Assembly (NCBI GenBank): GCA_905214465.1
Contig: CAJMMD010000001.1
Location: forward strand, 124,001-188,000
From: an uncultured bacterium
GTDB taxonomy: Bacteria > Actinomycetota > Coriobacteriia > Coriobacteriales > Coriobacteriaceae
Length of the DNA stretch: 64,000 nucleotides
Direction: 5' to 3'
Under the pieces are notes generated by a model, which was given only the letters and a program-made list of their open reading frames with translations, had not been told where the DNA came from and made no database searches. The position numbers and the translations under genes are program-made. Shown here one piece after another: positions 41,090 to 49,378 of the stretch (positions are counted from its first letter, which is position 1; every line of letters starts with the position of its first letter).

Positions 41090-42604
41090 TTAGGCCTGGG
41101 CGTTGGCAAATGCCTGCTTGGCGCCCTCGGCGCGCACAACGGCAAGCGCGTTGACGACAAACTCCTCAAGGCCGGCGATCTGCGTAAGGTCCTCGCCCCA
41201 CATCTGCTCGTTGCTGAGCACGTCGTGCACCAGCTCGGCATCGTCTGCACCGGCGTGGGCGGCGTAGAAATCGAGCACGAAGGCATCGTCCTGAGCGGTG
41301 TACTCGGTGCCGTCGGCGCGGCGCAGGTGCAGGCCATCGCCCTCGCGAGCAACGAGCTCCTGCGTATAGAAGGCAATGAGCGTAGCGAGGCTCGTCGCCA
41401 GACACTTGGGCAGGTTGCCGGTCTCGGCAACATAGTCCTTGAGCGTGGGCAGGTCGCGAGCACGCCATTTGGCGGTTGAGTTGAGGCAAATGGAGAGCAG
41501 CGCGTGGTCGATAAACGGGTTGTCGAAGCGGTTCTCGACGGCGGCGGCAAAGGCCTTGCAGTCCTCGACATCAAGATCGGCGGCAAGCGTCGGGATGACC
41601 TCGTCGTAGAGCATGGTGTTCATGAAGCCGCGAACGGTCTCGTCATGCATGCAATCGCGCACGATGTCAAAGCCGGCAACCCAGGAACCCGGAACAAAGG
41701 CAGTGTGGGCGCCGTTGAGGATGCGGACCTTGCGCTTCTTGTACGGGATGACATCGGGGGTCACAAAGACGCCCGGCAGGCCGGCCTTCACGAAGGGCAG
41801 ACGCTCCTTGAGCGACTCATCGCCCTGGATACCCCACATCTGGAAGGGCTCGCGCACGGCCAGGAAGGGATCCTCGTAGCCCAGGCGCTCGGCCACGGCA
41901 GCGGCCTCCTTAGGGTCGCGGATACGGCCGGGGACGATAGTGTCGACGAGCGTGGTGCAGACGGTGCAGTCGTTGGCCATCCACTGCGCAAACTCGTCCT
42001 CCCAGCCCCAGTCGCTCACGTACTGGTTCATGATGCGCAGCAGCTCCTCGCCGTTGTGATCGATGAGCTCACAGGCGAGCACGATGACGCCCGGCTTGCC
42101 GGCGGCCCAGCGGGTGTGGAGCACCTGGGCAAGCTTGGCGGGGAAGCTCGCGGGCGGCATGTCGTCGGCCTTGCAGGACGGATCGTAGGCGATACCGGCC
42201 TCGGTGGTGTTGGAGACGATAATCTCCAAATCGTCGGAGACGGCGACCTCCATCATGGCGCGGTAGTCGTCCTCGCGATACGGATTGAGGCAGCGGCTGC
42301 AGGCGCTGATCACACGGGACTCGTCGACCGTGTTGTCGCTCTCCTTGCCGCGCACCAGCACGGTGTACAGGTCATCCTGAGCGTTAATGCCGTCGGCAAA
42401 GCCAAAGGCACCGCTGATGGGCTGGACCATGACAACCTTGCCGTTCCAGCCGGTTGCCTCGTTGCCCATGTCAAAGAAGCGGTCGACGAAGGCGCGCAGG
42501 AAATTGCCCTCGCCAAACTGCAGAACCTTCTCGGGCGCGTCCTTGGGCAGCAGGTAGCCCTTGTAGCCGATCTTCTCGAGCGTCTCGTAGCTGATGTTCT
42601 CCAT
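41090..42604 (-). CDS. uxaB: Tagaturonate reductase (mannitol dehydrogenase family)
   Basis: The 504-residue protein belongs to the long-chain mannitol dehydrogenase family with NAD-binding start LQFGEGNFLRAFVDRFFD, VKAGLPGVFVTPDVIPYKKR-like central part and the catalytic KKRKVRILNGAHT lysine region. UxaB reduces tagaturonate to altronate with NADH. The FGEGNFLRAF form and the flanking uxaC and uxaA favour UxaB over fructuronate reductase UxuB. It lies 96 bases behind uxaC. Confidence 0.93.
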   Translation of the reverse strand: MENISYETLEKIGYKGYLLPKDAPEKVLQFGEGNFLRAFVDRFFDMGNEATGWNGKVVMVQPISGAFGFADGINAQDDLYTVLVRGKESDNTVDESRVISACSRCLNPYREDDYRAMMEVAVSDDLEIIVSNTTEAGIAYDPSCKADDMPPASFPAKLAQVLHTRWAAGKPGVIVLACELIDHNGEELLRIMNQYVSDWGWEDEFAQWMANDCTVCTTLVDTIVPGRIRDPKEAAAVAERLGYEDPFLAVREPFQMWGIQGDESLKERLPFVKAGLPGVFVTPDVIPYKKRKVRILNGAHTAFVPGSWVAGFDIVRDCMHDETVRGFMNTMLYDEVIPTLAADLDVEDCKAFAAAVENRFDNPFIDHALLSICLNSTAKWRARDLPTLKDYVAETGNLPKCLATSLATLIAFYTQELVAREGDGLHLRRADGTEYTAQDDAFVLDFYAAHAGADDAELVHDVLSNEQMWGEDLTQIAGLEEFVVNALAVVRAEGAKQAFANAQA

Positions 42605-42645
42605 CGATGTCTCTCCTTAGATTGCTGTTAGCGTGCAGGCAAAAC

Positions 42646-42675
42646 GGGGGCGCCGCGTGTGGCAACGGCGCTCCC
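42646..42675 (-). other. Intercistronic hairpin uxaC-uxaB
   Basis: GGGGGCGCCG (42646-42655) pairs with CGGCGCTCCC (42666-42675) with one mismatch. On the minus strand GTTTTG follows, so partial termination is possible. Confidence 0.55.
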
Positions 42676-42700
42676 GAGTTCGGTGTGATTCGATGCGGGT

Positions 42701-44128
42701 TTAGGCCTCGACGGTATCCAGGTCAAAGCCAAAGTAGCGGACCGCGTTGTTGTAGCTAATGTCGCGCACGATGGCTCCCAGCAGCTCCATGTCGGCCGGA
42801 TACTTGCCCTGCTCGACCCACTCGCCGATCACGCCGCACAGCACGCGACGGAAGTACTCATGACGCGGGTAGGACAGGAAGGAGCGGGAATCGGTAAGCA
42901 TGCCCACAAAGTTGCCCAGCACGCCCTCGTTAGCCAGAGCCGTGAGCTGCTCGCGCATACCGATCTCGTTGTCGTTGAACCACCAGGCAGAGCCGTTCTG
43001 GATCTTACCGGCGGTCGGAGCCTCCTGGAAGCAGCCCATCACGGTATCGATCATGGTGTTGTCGATGGGGTTCAGGCTGTACAGAATGGTCTTGGGCAGA
43101 CCCGTGGCCTCCTGGATGGAGTTGAGAAAATCGGCCAGCTGGTCGGACGGCGTGTAGTTGGAGATGCAGTCGTAGCCGGTGTCGGGACCGAGCTTGGCGA
43201 ACATAGCGCGGTTGTTGTCACGCTTGCAGCCAAAGTGCAGCTGCATGGCCCAGCCAAGGCGGACATACTCGCCGGCGACGAACTGCATAAAGGCCGTCTT
43301 GTACTTGAGGACCTCGTCCTCGGCAAGCGGCTCGGCGGCAAGGCCCTTGGCAAAGATAGTCTCGATCTCGTCGGCGGTAGCCGGAACGTACATAACGTAG
43401 TCGAGCGCGTGGTCGGAAGCGCGGCAGCCCAGCTCGTGGGCAACGTCGTAGCGCTTGGAGATGGCAGCCTTCATGCCCTCGAAGTCGCTGATCTCAACGC
43501 CAGCAACCTCGGAGAGATGCTTGCAGTAGTCGGCGAACTCCTGGCCACGCTCGATGCGCAGGGCGGCATCGGGGCGCATGGCGGGAACGACCTGAACGTC
43601 AAAACTGTCGTCGGCGGCAATCTTCTTGTGCCACTCAAAGCTGTCGGCGGGGTCGTCGGTAGTGCAGATCATGCGGACGTTGGACTGCTTGATCAGGTTG
43701 CGGCAGGTAAAGCTGGGCTCAGCGAGCTTGGCGTTGGCAAGGTCCCAGACCTCCTGAGCGGTTTTGCCGTTCAGGACGCCCTCGTAGCCAAAGTAACGCT
43801 TAAGCTCCAGGTGGCTCCACTCAAAGACGGGGTTGCCCACACAACGGCCCAGGGTCTCGGCCCACTTCTGGAACTTCTCGCGAGCAGGGGCATCGCCGGT
43901 AATGAAGCGCTCGTCGACGCCGTTGGCACGCATCAGGCGCCACTTGTAGTGGTCACCGCCCAGCCAAACCTCGGTGATGTTCTCAAAACGCTTGTCGTCC
44001 CAGATCTCCTTGGGAGAAATGTGGCAGTGGTAGTCAACGATGGGCATGCCCTCGGCAAAGTTGTGGAACAGCTCCTCACCGGTTTTGGTGCTCAGCAGGA
44101 AATCCTGATCGTCCATGAAGTTTTTCAT
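42701..44128 (-). CDS. uxaC: Glucuronate/galacturonate isomerase
   Basis: The 475-residue protein is an amidohydrolase-fold uronate isomerase: metal-binding VDYHCHISPKEI near residue 30, WLGGDHYKWRLMRANGV, and the C-terminal DSRSFLSYPRHEYFRRVLC. It converts galacturonate to tagaturonate (and glucuronate to fructuronate). It is the first gene of the minus-strand operon behind a promoter flanked by two operators. MKNFMDDQ at 44128 is chosen from AAAGGGG upstream. Confidence 0.96.
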   Translation of the reverse strand: MKNFMDDQDFLLSTKTGEELFHNFAEGMPIVDYHCHISPKEIWDDKRFENITEVWLGGDHYKWRLMRANGVDERFITGDAPAREKFQKWAETLGRCVGNPVFEWSHLELKRYFGYEGVLNGKTAQEVWDLANAKLAEPSFTCRNLIKQSNVRMICTTDDPADSFEWHKKIAADDSFDVQVVPAMRPDAALRIERGQEFADYCKHLSEVAGVEISDFEGMKAAISKRYDVAHELGCRASDHALDYVMYVPATADEIETIFAKGLAAEPLAEDEVLKYKTAFMQFVAGEYVRLGWAMQLHFGCKRDNNRAMFAKLGPDTGYDCISNYTPSDQLADFLNSIQEATGLPKTILYSLNPIDNTMIDTVMGCFQEAPTAGKIQNGSAWWFNDNEIGMREQLTALANEGVLGNFVGMLTDSRSFLSYPRHEYFRRVLCGVIGEWVEQGKYPADMELLGAIVRDISYNNAVRYFGFDLDTVEA

Positions 44129-44180
44129 CAAACAACCCCTTTGTTGGCGGAGCGGGCGCACGATGCGCTCGTTATCCTTT

Positions 44181-44234
44181 AGGTGAACGTTCACTATACT
44201 AATTCATTGCGACTTAAAAGGTGAACGTTCACCT
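44181..44234 (-). promoter_or_regulatory. uxaC promoter between two GTGAACGTTCAC operators
   Basis: AGGTGAACGTTCACCT (44219-44234, perfect) and AGGTGAACGTTCACTA (44181-44196) have centres 38 bases apart. On the minus strand TTCACC in the distal operator and TAGTAT (44201-44196) are 18 bases apart, which puts the proximal operator on the start site. The arrangement matches the transporter and GH105 promoters. Confidence 0.75.
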
Positions 44235-44348
44235 AACCACCATGGGGTGAACGGTCGGTTTTGCCCGTTCAACGGTTACTGGAGCCGTGACTTGTATGTA
44301 TTGCGAATTGGCAGGCGTCCCCGAATACCGAACTTGAGCGCTTTGGCC

Positions 44349-44578
44349 AGGTGGGTCATGTTCCGCCGTGCATTTTTGGGAGTATTCAGCATCGGAGCGC
44401 ACCGCGCACCGTCTTCGAAGCCCTATCTGATGCTCATATTGCGCCCAATCGGCATAAATAAATGCCTCCGATGGCGAATTACGCCATCGGAGGCACTTAA
44501 AACAGTCGTCCTAACCTCTTTCGGGACACGCCATTGCTGAATACTCCAAAAAATGCACGTCGCAAGAGGGGGCACCTG
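44349..44578. repeat. Element of about 230 bp with imperfect terminal inverted repeats
   Basis: CGTGCATTTTTGGGAGTATT at 44368-44387 has an inverted match in AATACTCCAAAAAATGCACG (44540-44559), and weaker similarity continues outward to about 44349 and 44578. The interior holds the lacI terminator and a degenerate K2-like segment on the minus strand. No transposase and no clear target duplication are seen. Confidence 0.45.
44463..44495 (-). terminator. Terminator after the second lacI gene
   Basis: TGCCTCCGATGGCG and CGCCATCGGAGGCA form a perfect 14-bp hairpin with a 5-base loop, followed on the minus strand by TTTATTTATG. Confidence 0.85.
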
Positions 44579-44587
44579 ACTAAACGG

Positions 44588-45667
44588 CTAAATTCCCGCA
44601 AGCTCGCAGTAGCGGTCGACGTTGCTGGCAAACACCATCTCCACAGCACCCTTCTGCACGGGCTCCGCCGGAGTTTTACCCCACAGCAGATACTCGCCCA
44701 AGGTCTTGGCGCCACGGTAGGCCAGGCTCACCGGGTCCTTATAGACAATATTGGTAAAGATGCCACGGCGCAAGGCCAAGGCGCTCTCGGGGAACAGGTC
44801 GTTGCCGATTACCATGACCTTGCCGGCCTTGCCGCTTGAAACAAGCGCGTCGGCGACCACCTCGGAACCAACGGCAAAAACGCTACAGATGAGCTCGGGA
44901 GCATCCGGCGCACTCAAGCGCTGCTCAAGCTCGCGCTCGAGCTGTTTGACTTGCGCATGGGCGCCGGCAAGGTCCTCAACCTGCCATGGAATATCGTGTT
45001 CGCGCAGGTAATTATGAAAGGCGCGGGCGGTCAGGTAGTGTGAATCGGTATAGGGGTCGCCCGCCAACAGGAGCACGCGGGCGTCAACCCCAGAAGCGTG
45101 GACCAGATTTGCCGCCTGCTCCGCCATAAGACTGCCCGCCGCGGAATAGTCCGCCAGACTGGCACCCAGGCGATCGAGGTGCGGGCGGTCGCCGTCTACG
45201 AGCTCGATTGTCACGCCCGCCTCGGCAATCTGCCTCAAGAGCTCGGTTGCGCGGTCATCGCCCGGAACATAGGCAAGCAGGCCGTCAATCTTCTCGCCTA
45301 CCTGCAGACGCTCATCAATCTGCTCGAGCGCATCGGCGTAGCCACCCACGCCAAATTCAACGCGCTCAACCGTAATGCCCCGGTCGATGACCTCCTGCTC
45401 AAAGCGGTTGCAGCCTTCCCAAAGGTAACGGAAAAAGTACGCCCCCTCGCACGATGCGCGGGGCAGGCAAAACACCAGGTTGATATCCTTGCGGCGCAGG
45501 CTCGAGGCACTTGTGTTGCGGTGGTAACCCATGGCCTCGGCCTTAGCATTCACCTTGGAGCGCACGGATTCGCTCACGCCGGCCTTACCCGTCAGGGCCT
45601 TGTGCACGGTATTGATGGAAACGCCAAGCTCGGCGGCTATGTCCTTCATGGTTACGCGAGCGCTCAT
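44588..45667 (-). CDS. LacI family regulator of the pectin/galacturonate locus
   Basis: The 359-residue protein has an N-terminal LacI helix-turn-helix with an unusual recognition helix (MKDIAAELGVSINTVHKAL, where VSR would be usual), and a sensor domain ending in a typical YRGAKTLGEYLLWG segment. It lies next to uxaC in the same orientation. The many GTGAACGTTCAC sites, with the central CG of LacI operators, are best explained as its targets, because the other LacI protein in the window fits the CGAAACCGATTTCG sites. The inducer is probably galacturonate, tagaturonate or KDG; not shown. GGAG lies seven bases before the ATG. Confidence 0.82.
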   Translation of the reverse strand: MSARVTMKDIAAELGVSINTVHKALTGKAGVSESVRSKVNAKAEAMGYHRNTSASSLRRKDINLVFCLPRASCEGAYFFRYLWEGCNRFEQEVIDRGITVERVEFGVGGYADALEQIDERLQVGEKIDGLLAYVPGDDRATELLRQIAEAGVTIELVDGDRPHLDRLGASLADYSAAGSLMAEQAANLVHASGVDARVLLLAGDPYTDSHYLTARAFHNYLREHDIPWQVEDLAGAHAQVKQLERELEQRLSAPDAPELICSVFAVGSEVVADALVSSGKAGKVMVIGNDLFPESALALRRGIFTNIVYKDPVSLAYRGAKTLGEYLLWGKTPAEPVQKGAVEMVFASNVDRYCELAGI

Positions 45668-45766
45668 GGGGTTACTCCGTTATAGATAAGTTGCCAATTA
45701 ACAGTACAGGTAACGATACCCCAAAATCACTCTTCAACTCGCCGCGCTCGCCGTCAAATGTGCAAA

Positions 45767-45796
45767 GCGCCCCGCGAACGGATGCTCGCGGGGCGC
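45767..45796 (-). terminator. Terminator of the feo operon end
   Basis: GCGCCCCGCGA (45767-45777) pairs perfectly with TCGCGGGGCGC (45786-45796), followed by TTTGCACATTTG on the minus strand, just beyond the small feo-linked gene. Confidence 0.8.
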
Positions 45797-45811
45797 CTGG
45801 ATGCCTGGACC

Positions 45812-46012
45812 TTATTTGATACCGCGGCCCAGGTCTTCGGCAATTTTGTCCACGCCCTTAAGCGCGGCGCAGGTTTTTTTATTGGAACAATATCCCGTGC
45901 AAACGCCACCTTGAGCGCAGTCGGCGCAAGTGCCCTTACGATAAATGCGCACGCACACGGCGACAAACGCAATGCCGATAACAGCCAGTACAACAATATC
46001 GATAGGTGCCAT
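45812..46012 (-). CDS. FeoB-associated Cys-rich membrane protein
   Basis: The 66-residue protein has one N-terminal membrane helix (IDIVVLAVIGIAFVAVCVRI) followed by KGTCADCAQGGVCTGYCSN with closely spaced cysteines. Small proteins of this kind follow feoB in many bacteria and may help ferrous iron transport or redox. It lies downstream of feoB on the same strand, after a hairpin. Confidence 0.85.
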   Translation of the reverse strand: MAPIDIVVLAVIGIAFVAVCVRIYRKGTCADCAQGGVCTGYCSNKKTCAALKGVDKIAEDLGRGIK

Positions 46013-46129
46013 AGCAAGCCTCCTCTAGTTAACCATCACTTACTTTACCCCATTCTCCACCTACCAAAAAGGGGCAGGTTTATTTTGGTCGGTTTTATCT
46101 GCGGAAACGCCACATCTCCCTCACCAAAA

Positions 46130-46158
46130 AGCCCGAGTGTCGCTGGGACACCCGGGCT
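46130..46158 (-). terminator. Terminator after feoB
   Basis: AGCCCGAGTGTC (46130-46141) pairs with GACACCCGGGCT (46147-46158) with one mismatch, followed by TTTTTGGTG on the minus strand. Confidence 0.85.
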
Positions 46159-46187
46159 CGTGGAAAGGGGCTAATCCTTATTCGGAC

Positions 46188-48515
46188 TTAAGCGGAAACT
46201 GCGGCGGAAGCGGTGTTGGTCTCATCCTCGTCGGTCCAAGCGTGCTTGGGCATGGGACGGAAGATCTGGAAGAGCATCGCAACCAGCAGCACGATGGCCA
46301 CAACCGTCCAGATACCAAACTGGCCAAGGACAAGCAGGTTGTAGAACTGGTTGATGAACAGGCCGATGACCCAAGCGAAGGCGCACTCGTAGCCGATGGC
46401 AATCGCGGTCCACTTGCCGGAGTCCATCTGATTGCGGATAGTGCCCATGGCGGCAAAGCACGGGGCGCACAGCAGGTTGAAAGCGCCGAAGGCAACGCAG
46501 GCGCCCATAGTCGGGAACATGCCGGCAAACGCGGTCCACAGGCTCGGGTCGGTCTCGGCGGCGTCAGCAACCGACAGCAGCGAGCCGGCGGTGGCGACGA
46601 CGTTCTCCTTAGCGACAAGGCCAGAGACAGTCAGCGCAGTTGCCTGCCAGGTGCTAAAGCCGAGCGGGGCGAAGATCCAAGCGACCAGGTTGCCGAGCAT
46701 GGCAAGCACAGAGTAGTCCATGAACTCCTCGGGGATGCCGTCCATCGCGGGCAGGAAGCCAAAGGAACCGTTGTAGCTACCAAAGTTGGAGAGGAACCAA
46801 ACGACGACGGTGGACGCGAAGATGACCGTGCCGGCCTTCTTGATAAAGGCCCAGCAGCGCTCCCACACGTGCAGCGCCCAAGAGCGGATCGCCGGGAAGT
46901 GGTAGGCGGGAAGCTCCATAACGAACGGCGTCGGGCGACCGGCGAAGAGCTTGGTCTTCTTGAGCATGAGGCCCGAGGCGATGACGGCAAAGACGCCCAA
47001 GAAGTAGAAGAGCGGGCTGATCCATGCGGCGGTGGTGGAAGAATCGCCGATGATGGAGCCCATGAGCAGGGCGATGATCGGCAGCTTAGCGCCACAGGGA
47101 ATGAACGTGGTGGTCATGACCGTCATGCGGCGGTCCTTCTCGTTCTCGATGGTCTTGGTGGCCATGACGCCGGGGACGCCGCAGCCCGAGGACACGAGCA
47201 TGGGGATAAAGGACTTACCGGACAGGCCAAACCGGCGGAACACGCGGTCCATGATGAAGGCGACACGGGCCATGTAGCCGCAGTCCTCCAGGAAGGACAG
47301 CATCACAAAGAGCAGGAACATCTGCGGAACGAAGCCGAAGATGGCGCCTAAGCCGCCGACGATACCGTCGCAGACCAGCGAATCAACCAGGCCGCCGTCC
47401 TCGGTACCACCCGCCACAAGGGCGTCGTGCACCACGGTGGTAATACCCGGGACATAGGGGCCGTACTGCGCCGGGTCGACCGAGTCGGCGTTGTCGCCCG
47501 CAGCCTCAACAGCTGCGTCATAGGCGTCACGACCCTGACCGAGCACGTACCAGCCGTCGGTGCCGAAGAGCTGGTCGTTGGTGAAGTCGGTCACCGTGCC
47601 GCCCAGGGTGGAAACGGCGATGTAGTACACGCAGAACATGATGACCACAAAGATCGGCAGGCCCAGGATACGGTTGGTAACCACGCGGTCGATCTTCTCG
47701 GAGGTGCTCATCTTGGCAGGAGCCTTGGTCATGCACTCGTCGATAATGTGGGCAATCACGCCATAGCGCTCGCCGGTGATGATGGACTCGGCGTCGTCGT
47801 CGCAATCCTGCTCGCACTGGGCGACCAGCTGCTCGACGCGAGCGGCCTTCTCCTTGGTGAGGTTGATGAGCTTGCAGGCGTCCGCGTCGCGCTCAAACAG
47901 CTTGACAGCGTAGTAGCGACGCTTGTTGGCGGGAACGCTCGCCGGCAGGTTGTTCTCGATGTGGTCCAGAACGTCCTCGATGGAGGAATCGAACTTGTGC
48001 TCCGGCACCTGGCCCTTGGAAGCAGCGGACTTCTTGACCTGCTCGAACAGCTCGTTGATGCCCTTGTTCTTAAGGGCCGAGATCATCATGACCGGGCAGC
48101 CGAGCTTCTTGGAGAGCTTGTCCGTGTCGATCTTGTCGCCGTTCTTCTCGACCAAGTCGGCCATGTTGAGGGCGACGACCACGGGCAGGCCGGTCTCGAT
48201 AACCTGAAGCGCTAGGTACAGGTTGCGCTCGAGGTTGGTGGCGTCGACCACCTGGACGACGACATCGGGCTCGCCGCTCATGAGGTAATCGCGCGAGCAC
48301 TGCTCCTCGGGGCTATAGGGGGAAAGCGAGTAGATGCCGGGGAGGTCCGTGATGGTAACGTTCTTGTCGCTCAGGAGCTTGGCTTCCTTTTTCTCAACCG
48401 TGACACCGGGCCAGTTGCCAACGTAGCCGTTGGCGCCGGTGATCAGGTTGAAAAGCGTGGTCTTGCCGCAGTTGGGGTTACCCGCCAGCGCGACATGGAT
48501 CTGAGAATCCGCCAT
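46188..48515 (-). CDS. feoB: Ferrous iron transporter FeoB
   Basis: The 775-residue protein begins with a G domain (GNPNCGKTTLFNLITG, ITDLPGIYSLSPYS, LNMADLVEK), a helical GDI segment, and a membrane part with two Gate motifs (around FVPQMFLLFVMLSFLEDCGY and CGAKLPIIALLMG). It imports Fe2+. It is preceded by two feoA genes on the same strand. A palindromic TTAG/CTAA box upstream suggests iron control. Confidence 0.96.
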   Translation of the reverse strand: MADSQIHVALAGNPNCGKTTLFNLITGANGYVGNWPGVTVEKKEAKLLSDKNVTITDLPGIYSLSPYSPEEQCSRDYLMSGEPDVVVQVVDATNLERNLYLALQVIETGLPVVVALNMADLVEKNGDKIDTDKLSKKLGCPVMMISALKNKGINELFEQVKKSAASKGQVPEHKFDSSIEDVLDHIENNLPASVPANKRRYYAVKLFERDADACKLINLTKEKAARVEQLVAQCEQDCDDDAESIITGERYGVIAHIIDECMTKAPAKMSTSEKIDRVVTNRILGLPIFVVIMFCVYYIAVSTLGGTVTDFTNDQLFGTDGWYVLGQGRDAYDAAVEAAGDNADSVDPAQYGPYVPGITTVVHDALVAGGTEDGGLVDSLVCDGIVGGLGAIFGFVPQMFLLFVMLSFLEDCGYMARVAFIMDRVFRRFGLSGKSFIPMLVSSGCGVPGVMATKTIENEKDRRMTVMTTTFIPCGAKLPIIALLMGSIIGDSSTTAAWISPLFYFLGVFAVIASGLMLKKTKLFAGRPTPFVMELPAYHFPAIRSWALHVWERCWAFIKKAGTVIFASTVVVWFLSNFGSYNGSFGFLPAMDGIPEEFMDYSVLAMLGNLVAWIFAPLGFSTWQATALTVSGLVAKENVVATAGSLLSVADAAETDPSLWTAFAGMFPTMGACVAFGAFNLLCAPCFAAMGTIRNQMDSGKWTAIAIGYECAFAWVIGLFINQFYNLLVLGQFGIWTVVAIVLLVAMLFQIFRPMPKHAWTDEDETNTASAAVSA

Positions 48516-48590
48516 TCAATCCTTCTTCCTTGTGTGCCTGCGCTGCTTTCTCCGCGCGGGCTGGATAATGTGCTTCAACGTTGCAAGTTT

Positions 48591-48610
48591 AAGTTAGAAA
48601 ATCCTAACTT
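48591..48610. promoter_or_regulatory. Candidate iron-dependent regulator box before feoB
   Basis: AAGTTAG (48591-48597) and CTAACTT (48604-48610) form an inverted repeat with a 6-base centre, reminiscent of DtxR/IdeR-type boxes. It lies between feoA and feoB. Confidence 0.5.
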
Positions 48611-48638
48611 TATCTGCAGAAATATTCGCCGTCGGCCC

Positions 48639-48860
48639 TTACTGGACCTCGACGACGGCAGCCTCCTCCTTGCGGATGGAAAGCTCGTAGCCGCGCACGT
48701 TGATCTCGACCGGATCACCGAGCGGTGCAACCTTTACGACCTTGAACGAAGTGCCCTTGATGAGCCCCAGGTCCATGAGGTGGCGGCGCAGCGCGCCCTC
48801 ACCGTGAAGCTTGACGATGGTAGAGCTCTCGCCCACCTTAACGTCACCCAACGTCTTCAT
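48639..48860 (-). CDS. feoA: FeoA family protein
   Basis: The 73-residue SH3-like protein has LRRHLMDLGLIKGTSFKVVK and the closing VEINVRGYELSIRKEEA of FeoA. It assists FeoB at the membrane. It lies 39 bases behind a second feoA and 123 bases before feoB. Confidence 0.93.
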   Translation of the reverse strand: MKTLGDVKVGESSTIVKLHGEGALRRHLMDLGLIKGTSFKVVKVAPLGDPVEINVRGYELSIRKEEAAVVEVQ

Positions 48861-48899
48861 TTACTTGTCCCCCTTTCAGTTTTTACAGAATGCTGCGGA

Positions 48900-49142
48900 C
48901 TAACCGACGGTCATGATATGCATGGCGACCTTGGAATCGATGCCAAAGCGTGCGCCCAGCACCGTGACGATGATGTTGGCGCCACTCGAGCTCACCACGT
49001 GGATCTCGCTGCCCTCGACAAAGCCGAGGTCCTTGAGGTGGTGCTTCATGTCCTCATTGCCCTTTACACGAGACACGCGCACGGTTTCGCCCGCCTTTAC
49101 CATCGAAAGCGGCATAGCCGGCATCTGCGGTCCGCAAGACAT
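48900..49142 (-). CDS. feoA: FeoA family protein, first copy in the operon
   Basis: The 80-residue protein has the FeoA core (MKHHLKDLGFVEGSEIHVVS; TVLGARFGIDSKVAMHIMTV) with a short N-terminal extension containing MSCGPQMPAMPLSM. Two separate FeoA proteins before FeoB are common in Gram-positive anaerobes. Confidence 0.9.
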   Translation of the reverse strand: MSCGPQMPAMPLSMVKAGETVRVSRVKGNEDMKHHLKDLGFVEGSEIHVVSSSGANIIVTVLGARFGIDSKVAMHIMTVG

Positions 49143-49185
49143 GAGTGAGCTCCTAACATCGGTTCGTCCTCAACATCGACATGGC

Positions 49186-49239
49186 AAAAGTTAGCCACGT
49201 CTATGTTCGCTTTAGTAAACTAGCACGTGGTTAACTTTT
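49186..49239. promoter_or_regulatory. Inverted repeat in the feo operon promoter region
   Basis: AAAAGTTAGCCACG (49186-49199) pairs with CGTGGTTAACTTTT (49226-49239) with one mismatch, and TAGTAAACTA (49213-49222) lies in the centre. The position just upstream of the first feoA suggests an iron-responsive operator. Confidence 0.5.
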
Positions 49240-49291
49240 TTGGAAGGGTCCCCATTCAGTTTTCGAAAAAGTTTCCTATACGAAACAAAAG

Positions 49292-49324
49292 AGGCACCGC
49301 AAAGACCATCTCTTTGCGGTGCCT
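49292..49324. terminator. Terminator after the HPr gene
   Basis: AGGCACCGCAAAGA (49292-49305) pairs perfectly with TCTTTGCGGTGCCT (49311-49324). On the minus strand CTTTTGTTTCG follows. Confidence 0.88.
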
Positions 49325-49341
49325 TGTCATACCAATTTATG

Positions 49342-49376
49342 CAACAAAGGGGCCTGTCCCCTTGTCACATTGTTGA
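49342..49376. repeat. Small palindromic repeat with core GCCTGTCCCC (copy 2)
   Basis: ACAAAGGGG and CCCCTTGT enclose CCTGT, with an outer CAACA/TGTTG pairing. It lies directly beyond the HPr stop, as copy 1 lies beyond the GlnR-like stop. Confidence 0.5.
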
Positions 49377-49378
49377 GG

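Noticed and set aside
44349..44578. Insertion sequence or MITE
   Set aside because: Inverted ends are present but there is no transposase, no clear target duplication and no second copy in the window; kept only as a repeat.
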